Positions 27,214 to 34,948 of a DNA stretch of 64,000 bases are shown here, in pieces. A model generated the notes under the pieces. That model made no database searches and was not told the DNA's origin. It saw only the letters and a list, made by a program, of their open reading frames with translations. Within the stretch, counting starts at the first letter, position 1; each line of letters starts with the position of its first letter. Made by a program: the position numbers and the translations under genes. Source of the stretch: CAXBBB01 sp963815505 (GTDB taxonomy: Bacteria > Bacteroidota > Rhodothermia > Rhodothermales > BA12); assembly GCA_963815505.1 (NCBI GenBank), contig CAWFGU010000021.1, positions 14,610-78,609 of the forward strand, in the 5' to 3' direction.

Positions 27214-27790
27214 ATGCCCTCGGCTCAACTCGACGCCTACTCCCGCGCCTACCGCGACGCTCAAACGCGCCTTCACGCACTCATCGACGGCTTGACCGAC
27301 GAGCAGTTCAACTGGAAACCCGCCGAGGGCCGCTGGTCCGTCGGCGAAGTCATCGCCCACCTCAACACGATGGCGCGCGGCTACCTGTTCGTCGCCGAAG
27401 AGCGGATGTCGCACGCCGACATTGCGCCGCTCGGCGACCGCCAGTTGCGTCACGGATGGATCGGGAAGCAGTTCATCAAAGCTGTCACGCCCGGCAGTCG
27501 CCCGCTCGAAGACGATGCCGCGCATGGCCCCGCCGCCTGCTCCCGGCGGACAATCGAACCTGCGCAAGGCCGAGCTGATGGCCGATTTCGACAGCTACAC
27601 CGACCGATTCGTCGCCCTCATCCAGTCGTCCGAAGGCAAAGCCATCGACAAGGTGCGCGTGTCGTCGCCGTTCCTCAAAGTGCTGCGCCTGCCGCTCGCC
27701 ACGTTCTTCGACGCGCTCGGCCAGCACACGCTCCGCCACGCCGGGCAAGCCGAGCGCGTCGCTCAGCTGTCTGGCTTCCCGTCAGCCTGA
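27214..27790 (+). CDS. DinB/YfiT-like metal-dependent protein, one-base insertion
   Basis: Repaired length is 191 residues. The first frame gives DGLTDEQFNWKPAEGRWSVGEVIAHLN, the DinB hallmark with a metal-binding His. After an extra base near 27508 the other frame continues KTMPRMAPPP...SNLRKAELMADFDSYTDRFVALIQSS and ends with FFDALGQHTLRHAGQAERV, which supplies the HxxxH metal pair. DinB-fold proteins include thiol-dependent transferases. In a bacillithiol producer (see bshB1) a bacillithiol-S-transferase role is possible but unproven. Confidence 0.78.
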
Positions 27791-27857
27791 CCCCTCCCCC
27801 TCCCTCACCGGCTGCGCCCTGTGCTCCTCCTCTCGCTCCTCCTCGCCTCTCTGTCTG

Positions 27858-29906
27858 ATGCCCGACGCATCCGCCGGCGAACCGCACGTTCCCGATTTCC
27901 CCGTTCTCTCGGCGACGACCGAACTCCATGCCACCTCGCCCGATGGGTTGATTCAGGTTGGGATCCAGGTGGACGATGCGGGCTACGCCTACTGGTCGGC
28001 GACGCGGTTCGGGCATCCGGTTTTGAAGCCGGGCAAACTGGGCATGACGCTGAGCAGCGGCGCGCTCGACCGGACGTTCAGGATCGTCGGCTCGTCGACG
28101 CGCAGTCAGGACGAGACGTGGGAGCAGCCGTGGGGCGAGCAGCGGCTGGTGCGCGACGCGTTCGAGGAGTTGACCGTCGAGCTGGAGACGCAGGCCGGGC
28201 TGCGGCTCGACGTGATCGCGCGCGCCTACGACGATGGTGTCGCCCTGCGCTACGTGATTCCCGAGCAGACTGCGCTGTCGGGCGAGATCCACATTTTGGA
28301 CGAGGCGACCGAGTACGTGTTCGCGGACGATCACCACACGTGGAGCATCGACAGCTACACGTGGAATCGCTACGAGTATCTGTATCAGGAGCGCGCGCTG
28401 AGCGATCTAGCCGGTGTCCACACGCCGATCACGATGGAAACGCCGGGCGGACTGTTCCTCGCCGCCCACGAAGCCGCCCTGACCGACTGGGCCAGCATGA
28501 CGTTGTCGCGCACCGATTCAACGACGCTTAAAGCTGACCTCGTGCCGTGGCACGACGGCGTGCGCGTCCGGGGCGAGGGCCGGATGGTGTCGCCGTGGCG
28601 GATGCTGCAGATCGCCGACGACGCGGCTCGCCTGACCGAGTCGATGCTGATGCTCAACCTCAACGAGCCAAACGTGCTGGGCGACGTAAGCAGCTATGCC
28701 AAGCCGGGCAAATACGTCGGCGTGTGGTGGGAGATGCACGTCGGCAAGAGCACGTGGGGCAGCGGCCCGACGCACGGCGCGACCAACGAAAACGTGCGCC
28801 GCTACATCGACTTCGCGGCCGAGAATGAGATGAGCGGCGTCCTCGTCGAGGGCTGGAACGTCGGATGGGACGGCGACTGGACGGCCAACGCCGACCTGTT
28901 CAGCTTTACCGAGTCCTACCCCGACTTCGACCTGCCCGCCCTGGCCGCCTACGCGCAGGAGAAGGGAACGCGGCTGATCGGTCACCACGAAACGTCTACG
29001 GGCATCGCCAACTACGAGGCGCAGATGGACGACGCGTTCGACCTCTACCGAGAAGTCGGCATCCGCGCGGTCAAGACGGGCTACGTCGGCCACGGACAGA
29101 ACATTGTATGGACCGATGCGGATGGCAACGAGCACCGCGAGTGGCACCACGGCCAGTTCATGGTCCGCCATTGGCGCAAGGTGACGCAGGCCGCCGCCGA
29201 GCGAGGTATCGTGCTCAACGTCCACGAGCCGGTTCACGACACCGGCATCCGCCGCACCTACCCGAACCTGATGACGCGCGAGGGCGCGCGAGGCCAGGAG
29301 TACAACGCGTGGAGCGAAGGCAACGGCCCGTCGCACACGACGATTCTGCCGTTCACGCGGATGCTCGCCAGCCCGATGGACTTCACGCCCGGCATCGTCC
29401 AACTCACCATTGAGGGCCGCGACAACAAAGTGCCAACGACGATCGCCAAGCAGATGGCGCTTTACGTCGTGCTCTACAGCCCGCTCCAGATGGCCGCCGA
29501 TCTGCCCGAGCACTACGAGCAGCGCCCCGACGCGACAGCGTGGATACGCGCCGTCGGTGTCGACTGGGAGCAGTCGCGCACCGTCCACGCCCAGATCGGC
29601 GACTACGTGACGGTCGCTCGGCAAGAGCGCGAGACCGGCGAGTGGTTCGTCGGCAGCATCACCGACGAGACCGGACGCATCCTCCCCCTCCACCTCGACT
29701 TCCTCGACGCCGATACGCCCTACCTCGCCCAGATCTGGCGCGACGCCGACGACGCCGACTGGCAGACCAATCCGCACGCGATGACGACGGAACGCCGCAT
29801 CGTCCGCCTCGGCGACGTGATCGACTTGCGCCTGGCTCCCGGCGGCGGAACCGCCATCCACCTGCGCCCGGCGACGGACGACGAGATGGCGCGCGTGAGG
29901 GAGTGA
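27858..29906 (+). CDS. Glycoside hydrolase family 97, alpha-glucosidase (SusB-like)
   Basis: The 682-residue enzyme has the N-terminal beta-super-sandwich (about 20-285) and a TIM barrel starting at KYVGVWWEMHVGKSTWG (286-301). Family landmarks include HHETS (376-380), NVHEPVHDTGIRRTYPNLMTREG (454 on), RGQEYNAW (478-485), DFTPG and LPEHYE (549-554), which carry the catalytic and calcium-binding glutamates of SusB-type inverting members. The ATG at 27858 gives no signal peptide. A leader-like VLLLSLLLASLS starts at GTG 27821 in another frame, so a one-base insertion may have cut off the true N terminus. Likely periplasmic alpha-glucosidase for maltodextrins. Confidence 0.9.
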   Translation: MPDASAGEPHVPDFPVLSATTELHATSPDGLIQVGIQVDDAGYAYWSATRFGHPVLKPGKLGMTLSSGALDRTFRIVGSSTRSQDETWEQPWGEQRLVRDAFEELTVELETQAGLRLDVIARAYDDGVALRYVIPEQTALSGEIHILDEATEYVFADDHHTWSIDSYTWNRYEYLYQERALSDLAGVHTPITMETPGGLFLAAHEAALTDWASMTLSRTDSTTLKADLVPWHDGVRVRGEGRMVSPWRMLQIADDAARLTESMLMLNLNEPNVLGDVSSYAKPGKYVGVWWEMHVGKSTWGSGPTHGATNENVRRYIDFAAENEMSGVLVEGWNVGWDGDWTANADLFSFTESYPDFDLPALAAYAQEKGTRLIGHHETSTGIANYEAQMDDAFDLYREVGIRAVKTGYVGHGQNIVWTDADGNEHREWHHGQFMVRHWRKVTQAAAERGIVLNVHEPVHDTGIRRTYPNLMTREGARGQEYNAWSEGNGPSHTTILPFTRMLASPMDFTPGIVQLTIEGRDNKVPTTIAKQMALYVVLYSPLQMAADLPEHYEQRPDATAWIRAVGVDWEQSRTVHAQIGDYVTVARQERETGEWFVGSITDETGRILPLHLDFLDADTPYLAQIWRDADDADWQTNPHAMTTERRIVRLGDVIDLRLAPGGGTAIHLRPATDDEMARVRE

Positions 29907-30024
29907 TTCGGTCTATGAGCTGGAACTGGTCCGCCGGCGAATCAGACGAGCTCCTTTGCAAGGAATGCGGCATGCCGGTATCACCGATGAACGCCACAAG
30001 CATCGGTGGGGGAGGCGCGGAGTT

Positions 30025-30894
30025 TCAACTCGCGAGAACGAGCGGAGCGTCCGGCGCGCGCGGGTCGAGGTTGTAGAGCGCACACATCGCCTCGAACAGT
30101 TCGGGGTGGCGCAGCGACAGCGGGTCGGGGCGCTCGAAGAAAAACTCGGTCGCGCAGGCGAAGAACTCGGCTTCGTTGGTGCCCGCGTAGCTGCGTAGGA
30201 TGCTGCGGCCGACCTTGACACTTCTGCATCTCCTGCGCACCAGCGCGACCCACGCGTCATGGCACTCGGGAGCAACCAGCGACGGCGACCCCTCGGCTAT
30301 GCCGTTGTCGAAGTCGAGCAGGTGCGCCAACTCGTGCAGCACGACGTTGTATCCATCCTCGCTGGGCCACGCGGTCTCGACCGACGGCGCGGTGAACAGG
30401 ACGGCACCTTGCTGGTGTGCCATGCCGTCGAACTGGCCACCCGGCGTGTCGTCGTAGCCCTCGTCGAAGGCGTCGGGGTAGAGCAAGACGGTGTGCCGGT
30501 TCGAGATTCGGAAATCGGGACGGGCGTGCAGCAGGGTCGCATCACCGGCGGCGACGGCGACCCGCAGCGCGTCCGTCACAGGCTGACCGGCGACGCCCTC
30601 GAAGCGGTGCTCGTCCAGGAACCGGCGCACGCGGCTCTCGAAGCGTCGTTTACCGTCGGGCGAGAGTCGGTTGTAGAACGGTACGTTGGTCTTGAGCCAA
30701 TCGCGGTGCGCGCGGGCGAGCGGAAGATGCGCGCGGGCGGCTCGGCGACGCTCGTCCAGATAGACGACGACTCCGGCGACGATGGCAGCGGCCAGCGACC
30801 ACAGCAGCGACACGTCGAACCTGAGCGAGACGATTAGGCCGATCGCGAGGGCGAATCCGGCGGCGGCGGCGATACGGGAGAATCGAACGGGCAT
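30025..30894 (-). CDS. MtfA-family (M90) zinc peptidase with N-terminal membrane anchor
   Basis: The protein has 289 residues. Two hydrophobic helices (about 8-24 and 28-46) form an anchor. The zinc site HELAH is at 187-191, and the downstream GTNEAEFFACATEFFFE region supplies the third ligand. The RPDFRI and VLLYPDAF stretches are family features. E. coli MtfA is a soluble aminopeptidase linked to Mlc and glucose uptake; the membrane anchor here is a variation. It is transcribed toward the GH97 gene. Confidence 0.85.
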   Translation of the reverse strand: MPVRFSRIAAAAGFALAIGLIVSLRFDVSLLWSLAAAIVAGVVVYLDERRRAARAHLPLARAHRDWLKTNVPFYNRLSPDGKRRFESRVRRFLDEHRFEGVAGQPVTDALRVAVAAGDATLLHARPDFRISNRHTVLLYPDAFDEGYDDTPGGQFDGMAHQQGAVLFTAPSVETAWPSEDGYNVVLHELAHLLDFDNGIAEGSPSLVAPECHDAWVALVRRRCRSVKVGRSILRSYAGTNEAEFFACATEFFFERPDPLSLRHPELFEAMCALYNLDPRAPDAPLVLAS

Positions 30895-30921
30895 GACGGA
30901 AGATACCAGAGACCGAAACGA

Positions 30922-30930
30922 TGTGGATAA
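30922..30930 (-). promoter_or_regulatory. Perfect DnaA-box sequence upstream of the sigma factor gene
   Basis: The minus strand reads TTATCCACA, the strict DnaA-box consensus. It sits between the divergent mtfA-like gene and the FliA-type sigma gene (start 31008). A single box is not an origin; it may mark DnaA-dependent regulation or be chance. Confidence 0.4.
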
Positions 30931-31007
30931 CGAGATGGGCGCTGGGCTAAAGTCTCGGCCGCAGGTGCCGATAGCGTCAGCACTGTATCCCCCCTAGCCC
31001 CGAGATC

Positions 31008-31772
31008 ATGGAACCCTCCCTCCAGGAACTAGCCGAAGCTTACGCCAGCGCCCCAGACGAGCAGCGTCGCGCGACCGTCGTCATGTCCGGCGTCCACCTC
31101 GTCCGCTCGGTCGTCGGGCGTACGAGCGTGCCCAACCACCCGCTCGCCTCGCGCGAAGACCTGGAGAGCGCCGGACTGATCGGCCTCTTGCAGGCGCTCG
31201 ACCAGTACGATCCGGCACGCGGCACGCCGTTCGCCTCGTTCGCCTACAGCCGCATCCGAGGCTCGCTGATCGACTACCTGCGCACCATCGACCCGCTCTC
31301 GCGCGACCAGCGGCGGCGCTTCGGCGAAGTGCAGCACGCCTACGAGACGCTGCGGCAGACGATGGGCGAAGAACCAGACGAAGAGGACGTGGCCGACTTC
31401 ATCGGCATCACCGTCGACGAGTACCGCGACACGCTCAACCGCGCCCAGCGCCGATTCGCCCTGTCGATCCACAGCACGATCTACGACAACTCCGAAACGG
31501 CACTCTACGAGACGCTGCCCAGTGAGGACGCCGACGCGGCGTTCAACCAGATCGAGCAGGACTCGCTGATCAGCTACATCCAAACCATTATCGGCGAGCA
31601 GTCCGAGCGCGAACAGCACATGCTGGGCCTCTACTACTACGAGGATCTGACGCTGCGCGAAATCGCTGGGCTGTACAACCTGACCGAGGCGCGCATTTCG
31701 CAGATCCTGGGCAAGAGCCTGCTCAAAATCCGCGCCCGCCTGAACGCCAACGAACTCGCGATGGCCGCATGA
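31008..31772 (+). CDS. RNA polymerase sigma factor, FliA/WhiG type
   Basis: The 254-residue protein has sigma-70 region 2 (EDLESAGLIGLLQALDQYDPARGTPFASFAYSRIRGSLIDYLR, about 52-94), region 3 (SRDQRRRFGEVQHAYETLRQTMG) and region 4 with a helix-turn-helix (LTLREIAGLYNLTEARISQILGKSLLKIRARL, near 215-246). Region 1 is absent, as in the FliA group. FliA drives flagellar genes elsewhere, but none are in this window, and related proteins serve stress or development. The next short frame overlaps its stop (ATGA). Confidence 0.88.
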   Translation: MEPSLQELAEAYASAPDEQRRATVVMSGVHLVRSVVGRTSVPNHPLASREDLESAGLIGLLQALDQYDPARGTPFASFAYSRIRGSLIDYLRTIDPLSRDQRRRFGEVQHAYETLRQTMGEEPDEEDVADFIGITVDEYRDTLNRAQRRFALSIHSTIYDNSETALYETLPSEDADAAFNQIEQDSLISYIQTIIGEQSEREQHMLGLYYYEDLTLREIAGLYNLTEARISQILGKSLLKIRARLNANELAMAA

Positions 31773-31993
31773 CGCTGGCTCCCTACACGCGAGGCAATAC
31801 CCTGAGGAAGGGCGAAAGTCACGCTTCGACGGTCGGCACTTCGATCCTACGTCAGTCGTTCCTGCGCGAGGTCGAATCTACCGTCGTGGCCTGGGAAGGC
31901 AAGGCTCCGACCGCCTCATCTCGTCGCGCGGAGGTGCGCCGCGCGCCTATCCGACGACGCGCGCTCTCTGGAGCAGCCGAGCAGCGTGGATGA
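31769..31993 (+). CDS. Candidate small ORF coupled to the sigma factor gene
   Basis: The 74-residue frame starts at the ATGA that ends the sigma gene. The product is basic (many Arg, Ser, Thr) with no hydrophobic helix and no family I recognise. Sigma factors of this class are often followed by a small antagonist, which makes the overlap interesting. The composition is not FlgM-like, however, and it may be a chance frame. Confidence 0.25.
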   Translation: MTLAPYTRGNTLRKGESHASTVGTSILRQSFLREVESTVVAWEGKAPTASSRRAEVRRAPIRRRALSGAAEQRG

Positions 31994-32042
31994 CTGCCGG
32001 GGTCCCCGCCCCGGTCCTCGGCCAACGAATCGGTGCGAGGCG

Positions 32043-32427
32043 CTACGCCTCACCCGCCGCGCGCGCTTCGGCCAGAGCCTGCTCCAGCGCCTCCAGAGTA
32101 CTTGCCGATGCGGCGCTTGTTGACGCCCAGATCGCTGCGGCCACTCCGCGAAGCGCTGCGGACGTAGAGGGCCGAGCCTTCGCCGTGCGGGACGACGCGG
32201 ATCGCCAGATCGTCGGTGAACATCAGCACGCGGAACGTGGCGTCGATGTGCAGACGGCCCTCATCCGTGATCACGGTGTGCGGGCCGACGCGGCTCAGCG
32301 CATGTTCGGCTATCAGCCAAAGCGTGCGCGGCTCGACCTCGAATGCGTTGCCGCCCGTCGCGCAGTTGGGCGTGCCGGGGCATGGCGGAAGTGGCGTCTC
32401 CGGGAGGGTATCGGCAGATGTGCTCAC
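32043..32427 (-). CDS. DUF1499 family protein, one-base insertion near the 3' end
   Basis: The start is a GTG at 32427 that overlaps the ccmE stop (GTGA). Repaired length is 127 residues. LPPCPGTPNCATGG near the start and the later VRSASRSGRSDLGVNKRRIGKY are the DUF1499 signatures. An extra base near 32107 diverts the frame; on the other frame the protein ends LEALEQALAEARAAGEA at TAG 32045-32043. DUF1499 function is unknown. Its coupling to ccmE suggests it was co-expressed with cytochrome c assembly. Confidence 0.75.
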
Positions 32428-32825
32428 GTGGCCGCCTCGGCTTCGAGCGCCTGGATCGCCCGCTCCTCGTTGTACTTCGACGGGCACTTTACCAAGATGT
32501 GCTCGGCTACGAACGCCTCGCCGTCGACTCGGCCCTCGACGACGACTTGATCAGCGTCTTCGAAGTTAGGAGGCTTGGGGTTGTGATAGACGACCGGCCT
32601 ACGCGCTCCGCCCTCATCGAGCATCACGAACGAAAAAACGTTGGTCGCTGGATCGTAGGCGAATCCGGCATCGCGGTCCCACGTGCCGACGACGTGCGCG
32701 CTGGCCGAGGTGCGCTCGGCCTCGGCGAAGTCCATGTAGCCGCCGACGTTGGCGCCGAAGCTGTTGATGAGCAGGATGCTGAATACAGCCAGCAGCACGA
32801 GGCCGCCGATGGTTTTGGGCTTCAT
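32424..32825 (-). CDS. ccmE: Cytochrome c maturation heme chaperone CcmE, CxxxY type
   Basis: From the ATG at 32825 the protein has 133 residues: a membrane anchor (7-25) and the OB-fold domain (VGTWDRDAGFAYDP, FSFVMLDEGG, VVYHNPKPPNFEDADQVVVEGRV). In most CcmE the heme is bound covalently by a His in HxxxY. Here the segment is HILVKCPSKY, with Cys114 and Tyr118, the CxxxY variant known from archaea and some bacteria. It lies after ccmC-ccmD in a leftward operon. Confidence 0.92.
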   Translation of the reverse strand: MKPKTIGGLVLLAVFSILLINSFGANVGGYMDFAEAERTSASAHVVGTWDRDAGFAYDPATNVFSFVMLDEGGARRPVVYHNPKPPNFEDADQVVVEGRVDGEAFVAEHILVKCPSKYNEERAIQALEAEAAT

Positions 32826-32835
32826 AACGGTCGAG

Positions 32836-33162
32836 TTAGAGAGAGTCGATACGAGTGGTGTGCGTCGGGGATTCCTTGGCCCGGTCGAATGACTCTCGCT
32901 CATCGGCAAGTTTTTCGAGACGAGCGATGCGGCGATCCGTCCGTGCGATGAACAGGGCAATGCCGATCCAGATAACAGTCAGGACGGCGGCGACGACGTA
33001 GAGTTTGTCTTGCTGCAGCAGGTAGACTTCCAGCCCATAAGGCGGCGCGTCCGGCACAGCCTGAGTAGATACCAGCGCAGCACCCGCAGAAACCGACGCC
33101 AACGAGTCAGCGGTGGTCGTTAGCGAGTCTTGGAGCGTCGAGAGCATCGGGAGAGACATCAC
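32836..33162 (-). CDS. ccmD: CcmD-like small membrane protein
   Basis: The 108-residue protein has one membrane helix (KLYVVAAVLTVIWIGIALFIA, about 53-73) followed by a charged coiled segment RTDRRIARLEKLADE, the CcmD pattern, here with a longer N-terminal tail than usual. Its start overlaps the end of ccmC by four bases and it is followed by ccmE. CcmD helps release heme-loaded CcmE from CcmC. Confidence 0.75.
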   Translation of the reverse strand: MMSLPMLSTLQDSLTTTADSLASVSAGAALVSTQAVPDAPPYGLEVYLLQQDKLYVVAAVLTVIWIGIALFIARTDRRIARLEKLADERESFDRAKESPTHTTRIDSL

Positions 33163-33866
33163 AGCGCGGAAGGAGGATCGAGGCGGCGCTCAGCGAAGGC
33201 GAGGCGGACACGCTGCGTGTAGAGCACCCAGAACAGCGCGATGAACAGCAGGAACGACGGGTAGAGGACGACGCGCATCAGCGGATGCGTGATCTGGCTG
33301 AACGCCGGATTGCCCTCGGCACCGGGATGGAGGCTCGCCATCTGACGCGGCAGGACGTAGAGCAGAAACGGGACGGTGGCGAAAGCGAACAGGTTGTACG
33401 CCGCCCCGATGCGCGCGCGCAGCCGCTCGCCGTCGAACGCCGTCCGCAGGATGAAGTACGCCGCGTAGATCAGCATCACGACGGCCGCCATCGCCTGCTT
33501 GGGATCGTTGTTCCACCACTTGCCCGTCCCCTGATACCACGTGAAGCGCGCCCAGATCATGCCGGTCACCAGGCCCAGCGTGCCAAAAAGCAGAAGCAGC
33601 CGCGCCGCCTCGCGCGAGCGCACGTCGCGCGCAATGTCGCCCGTACGCAGGTACTGCCCCGCATGCCACGCCGACACGCCACTGGCCGCCATCAGCGTGA
33701 ACCACATCGGCACGTGGAAGAACAGGTTGCGTGCCGTCTGCGCCAGGATATTGTCGACGCGCGGGAAGTCGATCAGGAAGCCGCCGAGCACGACCAGCGT
33801 CAGTCCGACGAACACGATGGCGCGGACGATGCGATAGCGGCGGAGGTTGACTTGTGCGACGGGCAT
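33159..33866 (-). CDS. ccmC: Heme exporter / CcmE-loading protein CcmC
   Basis: I start at the ATG at 33866 (MPVAQVNLRRY), 235 residues; the longer frame is unlike CcmC. Six membrane helices are visible. The two external heme-ligand His lie in FFHVPMWF and ITHPLMR, flanking a tryptophan-rich segment TWYQGTGKWWNNDPKQ that corresponds to the WWD loop. It attaches heme to CcmE. It is first of the ccmC-ccmD-ccmE-DUF1499 overlapping run. Confidence 0.9.
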   Translation of the reverse strand: MPVAQVNLRRYRIVRAIVFVGLTLVVLGGFLIDFPRVDNILAQTARNLFFHVPMWFTLMAASGVSAWHAGQYLRTGDIARDVRSREAARLLLLFGTLGLVTGMIWARFTWYQGTGKWWNNDPKQAMAAVVMLIYAAYFILRTAFDGERLRARIGAAYNLFAFATVPFLLYVLPRQMASLHPGAEGNPAFSQITHPLMRVVLYPSFLLFIALFWVLYTQRVRLAFAERRLDPPSAL

Positions 33867-34002
33867 GACAATCGGCGGTGGACTAATGCTAACGACGCGG
33901 ACGCATCCACTTTCCCAACGCGACGTGAATACAGCCAAAACGCACGAGCGGTGCATCAACCGGATTCGAGAGGCTGACCACACAGAACAAACCCACCACG
34001 GG

Positions 34003-34023
34003 GGGCGACTCCTCTAGTCGCCC
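34003..34023 (-). terminator. Inverted repeat, possible weak terminator after ccmB
   Basis: GGGCGACT at 34003-34010 pairs exactly with AGTCGCCC at 34016-34023 around a five-base loop. It lies downstream of ccmB on the minus strand but is not followed by a T-run, so termination would have to be weak or Rho-assisted. Confidence 0.35.
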
Positions 34024-34105
34024 AGAGGCCAACGTGCCGCCAGTTGGACGAGACATCCCCAAATCTAGGTCGTAGGCGAGCGGCAGCTATATAAGTCCGG
34101 CGGTC

Positions 34106-34164
34106 ACCCCAGATTGCCACCTTGCAAGGGCGGGGCAGGCTGTCGCTACGCTCCTCGCAATGAC
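34106..34164. repeat. Second copy of the dispersed GATGAC-ended intergenic repeat
   Basis: The 3' part, GTCGCTACGCTCCTCGCAATGAC at 34142-34164, matches 24110-24132 at 20 of 23 positions. The element starts at GTCACCCCAGATTGCC near 34103. A fragment with the same terminus (GTCATTGCGAG) occurs at about 42263-42273 upstream of the GT2 gene. Confidence 0.6.
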
Positions 34165-34190
34165 GAAGGGAAGAATCGCAGGGTTGAGCG

Positions 34191-34907
34191 TCAGTCTGCC
34201 CAGACGTACTCGAAGAGTAGCGCCGATGCCGTGATCACCGTCGCCGCGAAGAGCGCCAGCGTCGTCAGATCGCCTTGAGCCGTCGACCAGAGGAACGCGC
34301 CGGAGAGGGCGCCGCGTGTCAGGCGGACGCCGGGGAGCAGGACGGGAACGAGGAGTGGAAACAGCAGGACCGGGAGCAGGGCGGCGCCTCGCTGGTCGGC
34401 CCGGGCCAGCATCGACGCCAGCAACGTAGCGGCTCCGGCCAGTCCGACGGCGCCCAGCGCAAGACTCCCGGCCAGCAGTCCCGGATTGGCGACGCCCTGC
34501 CCCAGGACGAGCAAAAATGCGGGCGTCGTCGACGCGCTCAGCAGGCCGACGAGTACGAGGTTGAACAGCAGTTTTCCGGCGTAGAGCGCGTTGGGGGGCG
34601 CGTGCAGGCGCAAGAACAGCAGCGTGCCCCCCTCGGCCTCGTACACGAACGCGCGCCCCAGCCCGACCGACGCTCCGAACAGCAGCACCATCCACAGCAT
34701 CGCTGCCAGAACAGTCGGCGAGGCGCCTTCGCGGCCCAGCGCGAACCACACCAGAACTGTCGTGCCGCCGGCGAACGCCAGCGTCAGGTTGAGCGCGAAC
34801 CGGCTGCGCAGCTCGAGCCGCGCGTCCTTCTCGAAGACCGCCCACGCGCTGCGCATCCAGGCGCGGGCGCGGTGCGTTGCGGTTGGTGTCGCGGATGGCT
34901 GGGTCAT
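34191..34907 (-). CDS. ccmB: CcmB heme exporter membrane subunit
   Basis: From the ATG at 34907 the product has 238 residues and six helices. The start FEKDARLELRSRFALNLTLAF is the CcmB opening, and AFVYEAEGGTLLFLRLHAPPNALYAGKLLFN is its conserved loop. CcmA and CcmB form the ABC transporter that drives holo-CcmE release. ccmA is not in the window. It runs leftward ahead of ccmC after a 324-base gap. Confidence 0.9.
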   Translation of the reverse strand: MTQPSATPTATHRARAWMRSAWAVFEKDARLELRSRFALNLTLAFAGGTTVLVWFALGREGASPTVLAAMLWMVLLFGASVGLGRAFVYEAEGGTLLFLRLHAPPNALYAGKLLFNLVLVGLLSASTTPAFLLVLGQGVANPGLLAGSLALGAVGLAGAATLLASMLARADQRGAALLPVLLFPLLVPVLLPGVRLTRGALSGAFLWSTAQGDLTTLALFAATVITASALLFEYVWAD

Positions 34908-34948
34908 GTGCGGCGGATTCCTTGCTCCACGATACTCCACGCCTTGCT

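Larger units (their letters stand above)
33867..34190. other. 324-base gap between ccmC and ccmB with repeat-derived sequence
   Basis: No gene is supported. It contains an 8-base perfect inverted repeat (34003-34010 with 34016-34023, loop CCTCT) and the dispersed repeat at 34106-34164. CcmB and CcmC are usually adjacent, so this looks like an insertion of repeat material into a once-compact ccm operon, or the site of a deleted ccmA. Confidence 0.5.

Noticed and set aside
29915..30076. 53-residue frame starting MSWNWSAGESDELLCKECGMP with a CxxC
   Set aside because: It overlaps the 3' end of the mtfA-like gene by about 50 bases, has only one CxxC and turns into Arg/Gly/Ser-rich shadow sequence, so I could not support it as a gene.
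31990..32550. 186-residue plus-strand frame
   Set aside because: It is antisense to the DUF1499 gene, whose conserved motifs are on the minus strand.
24027..34164. CRISPR array
   Set aside because: The repeats are about 10 kb apart, imperfect and lack regular spacers. No cas gene is present.
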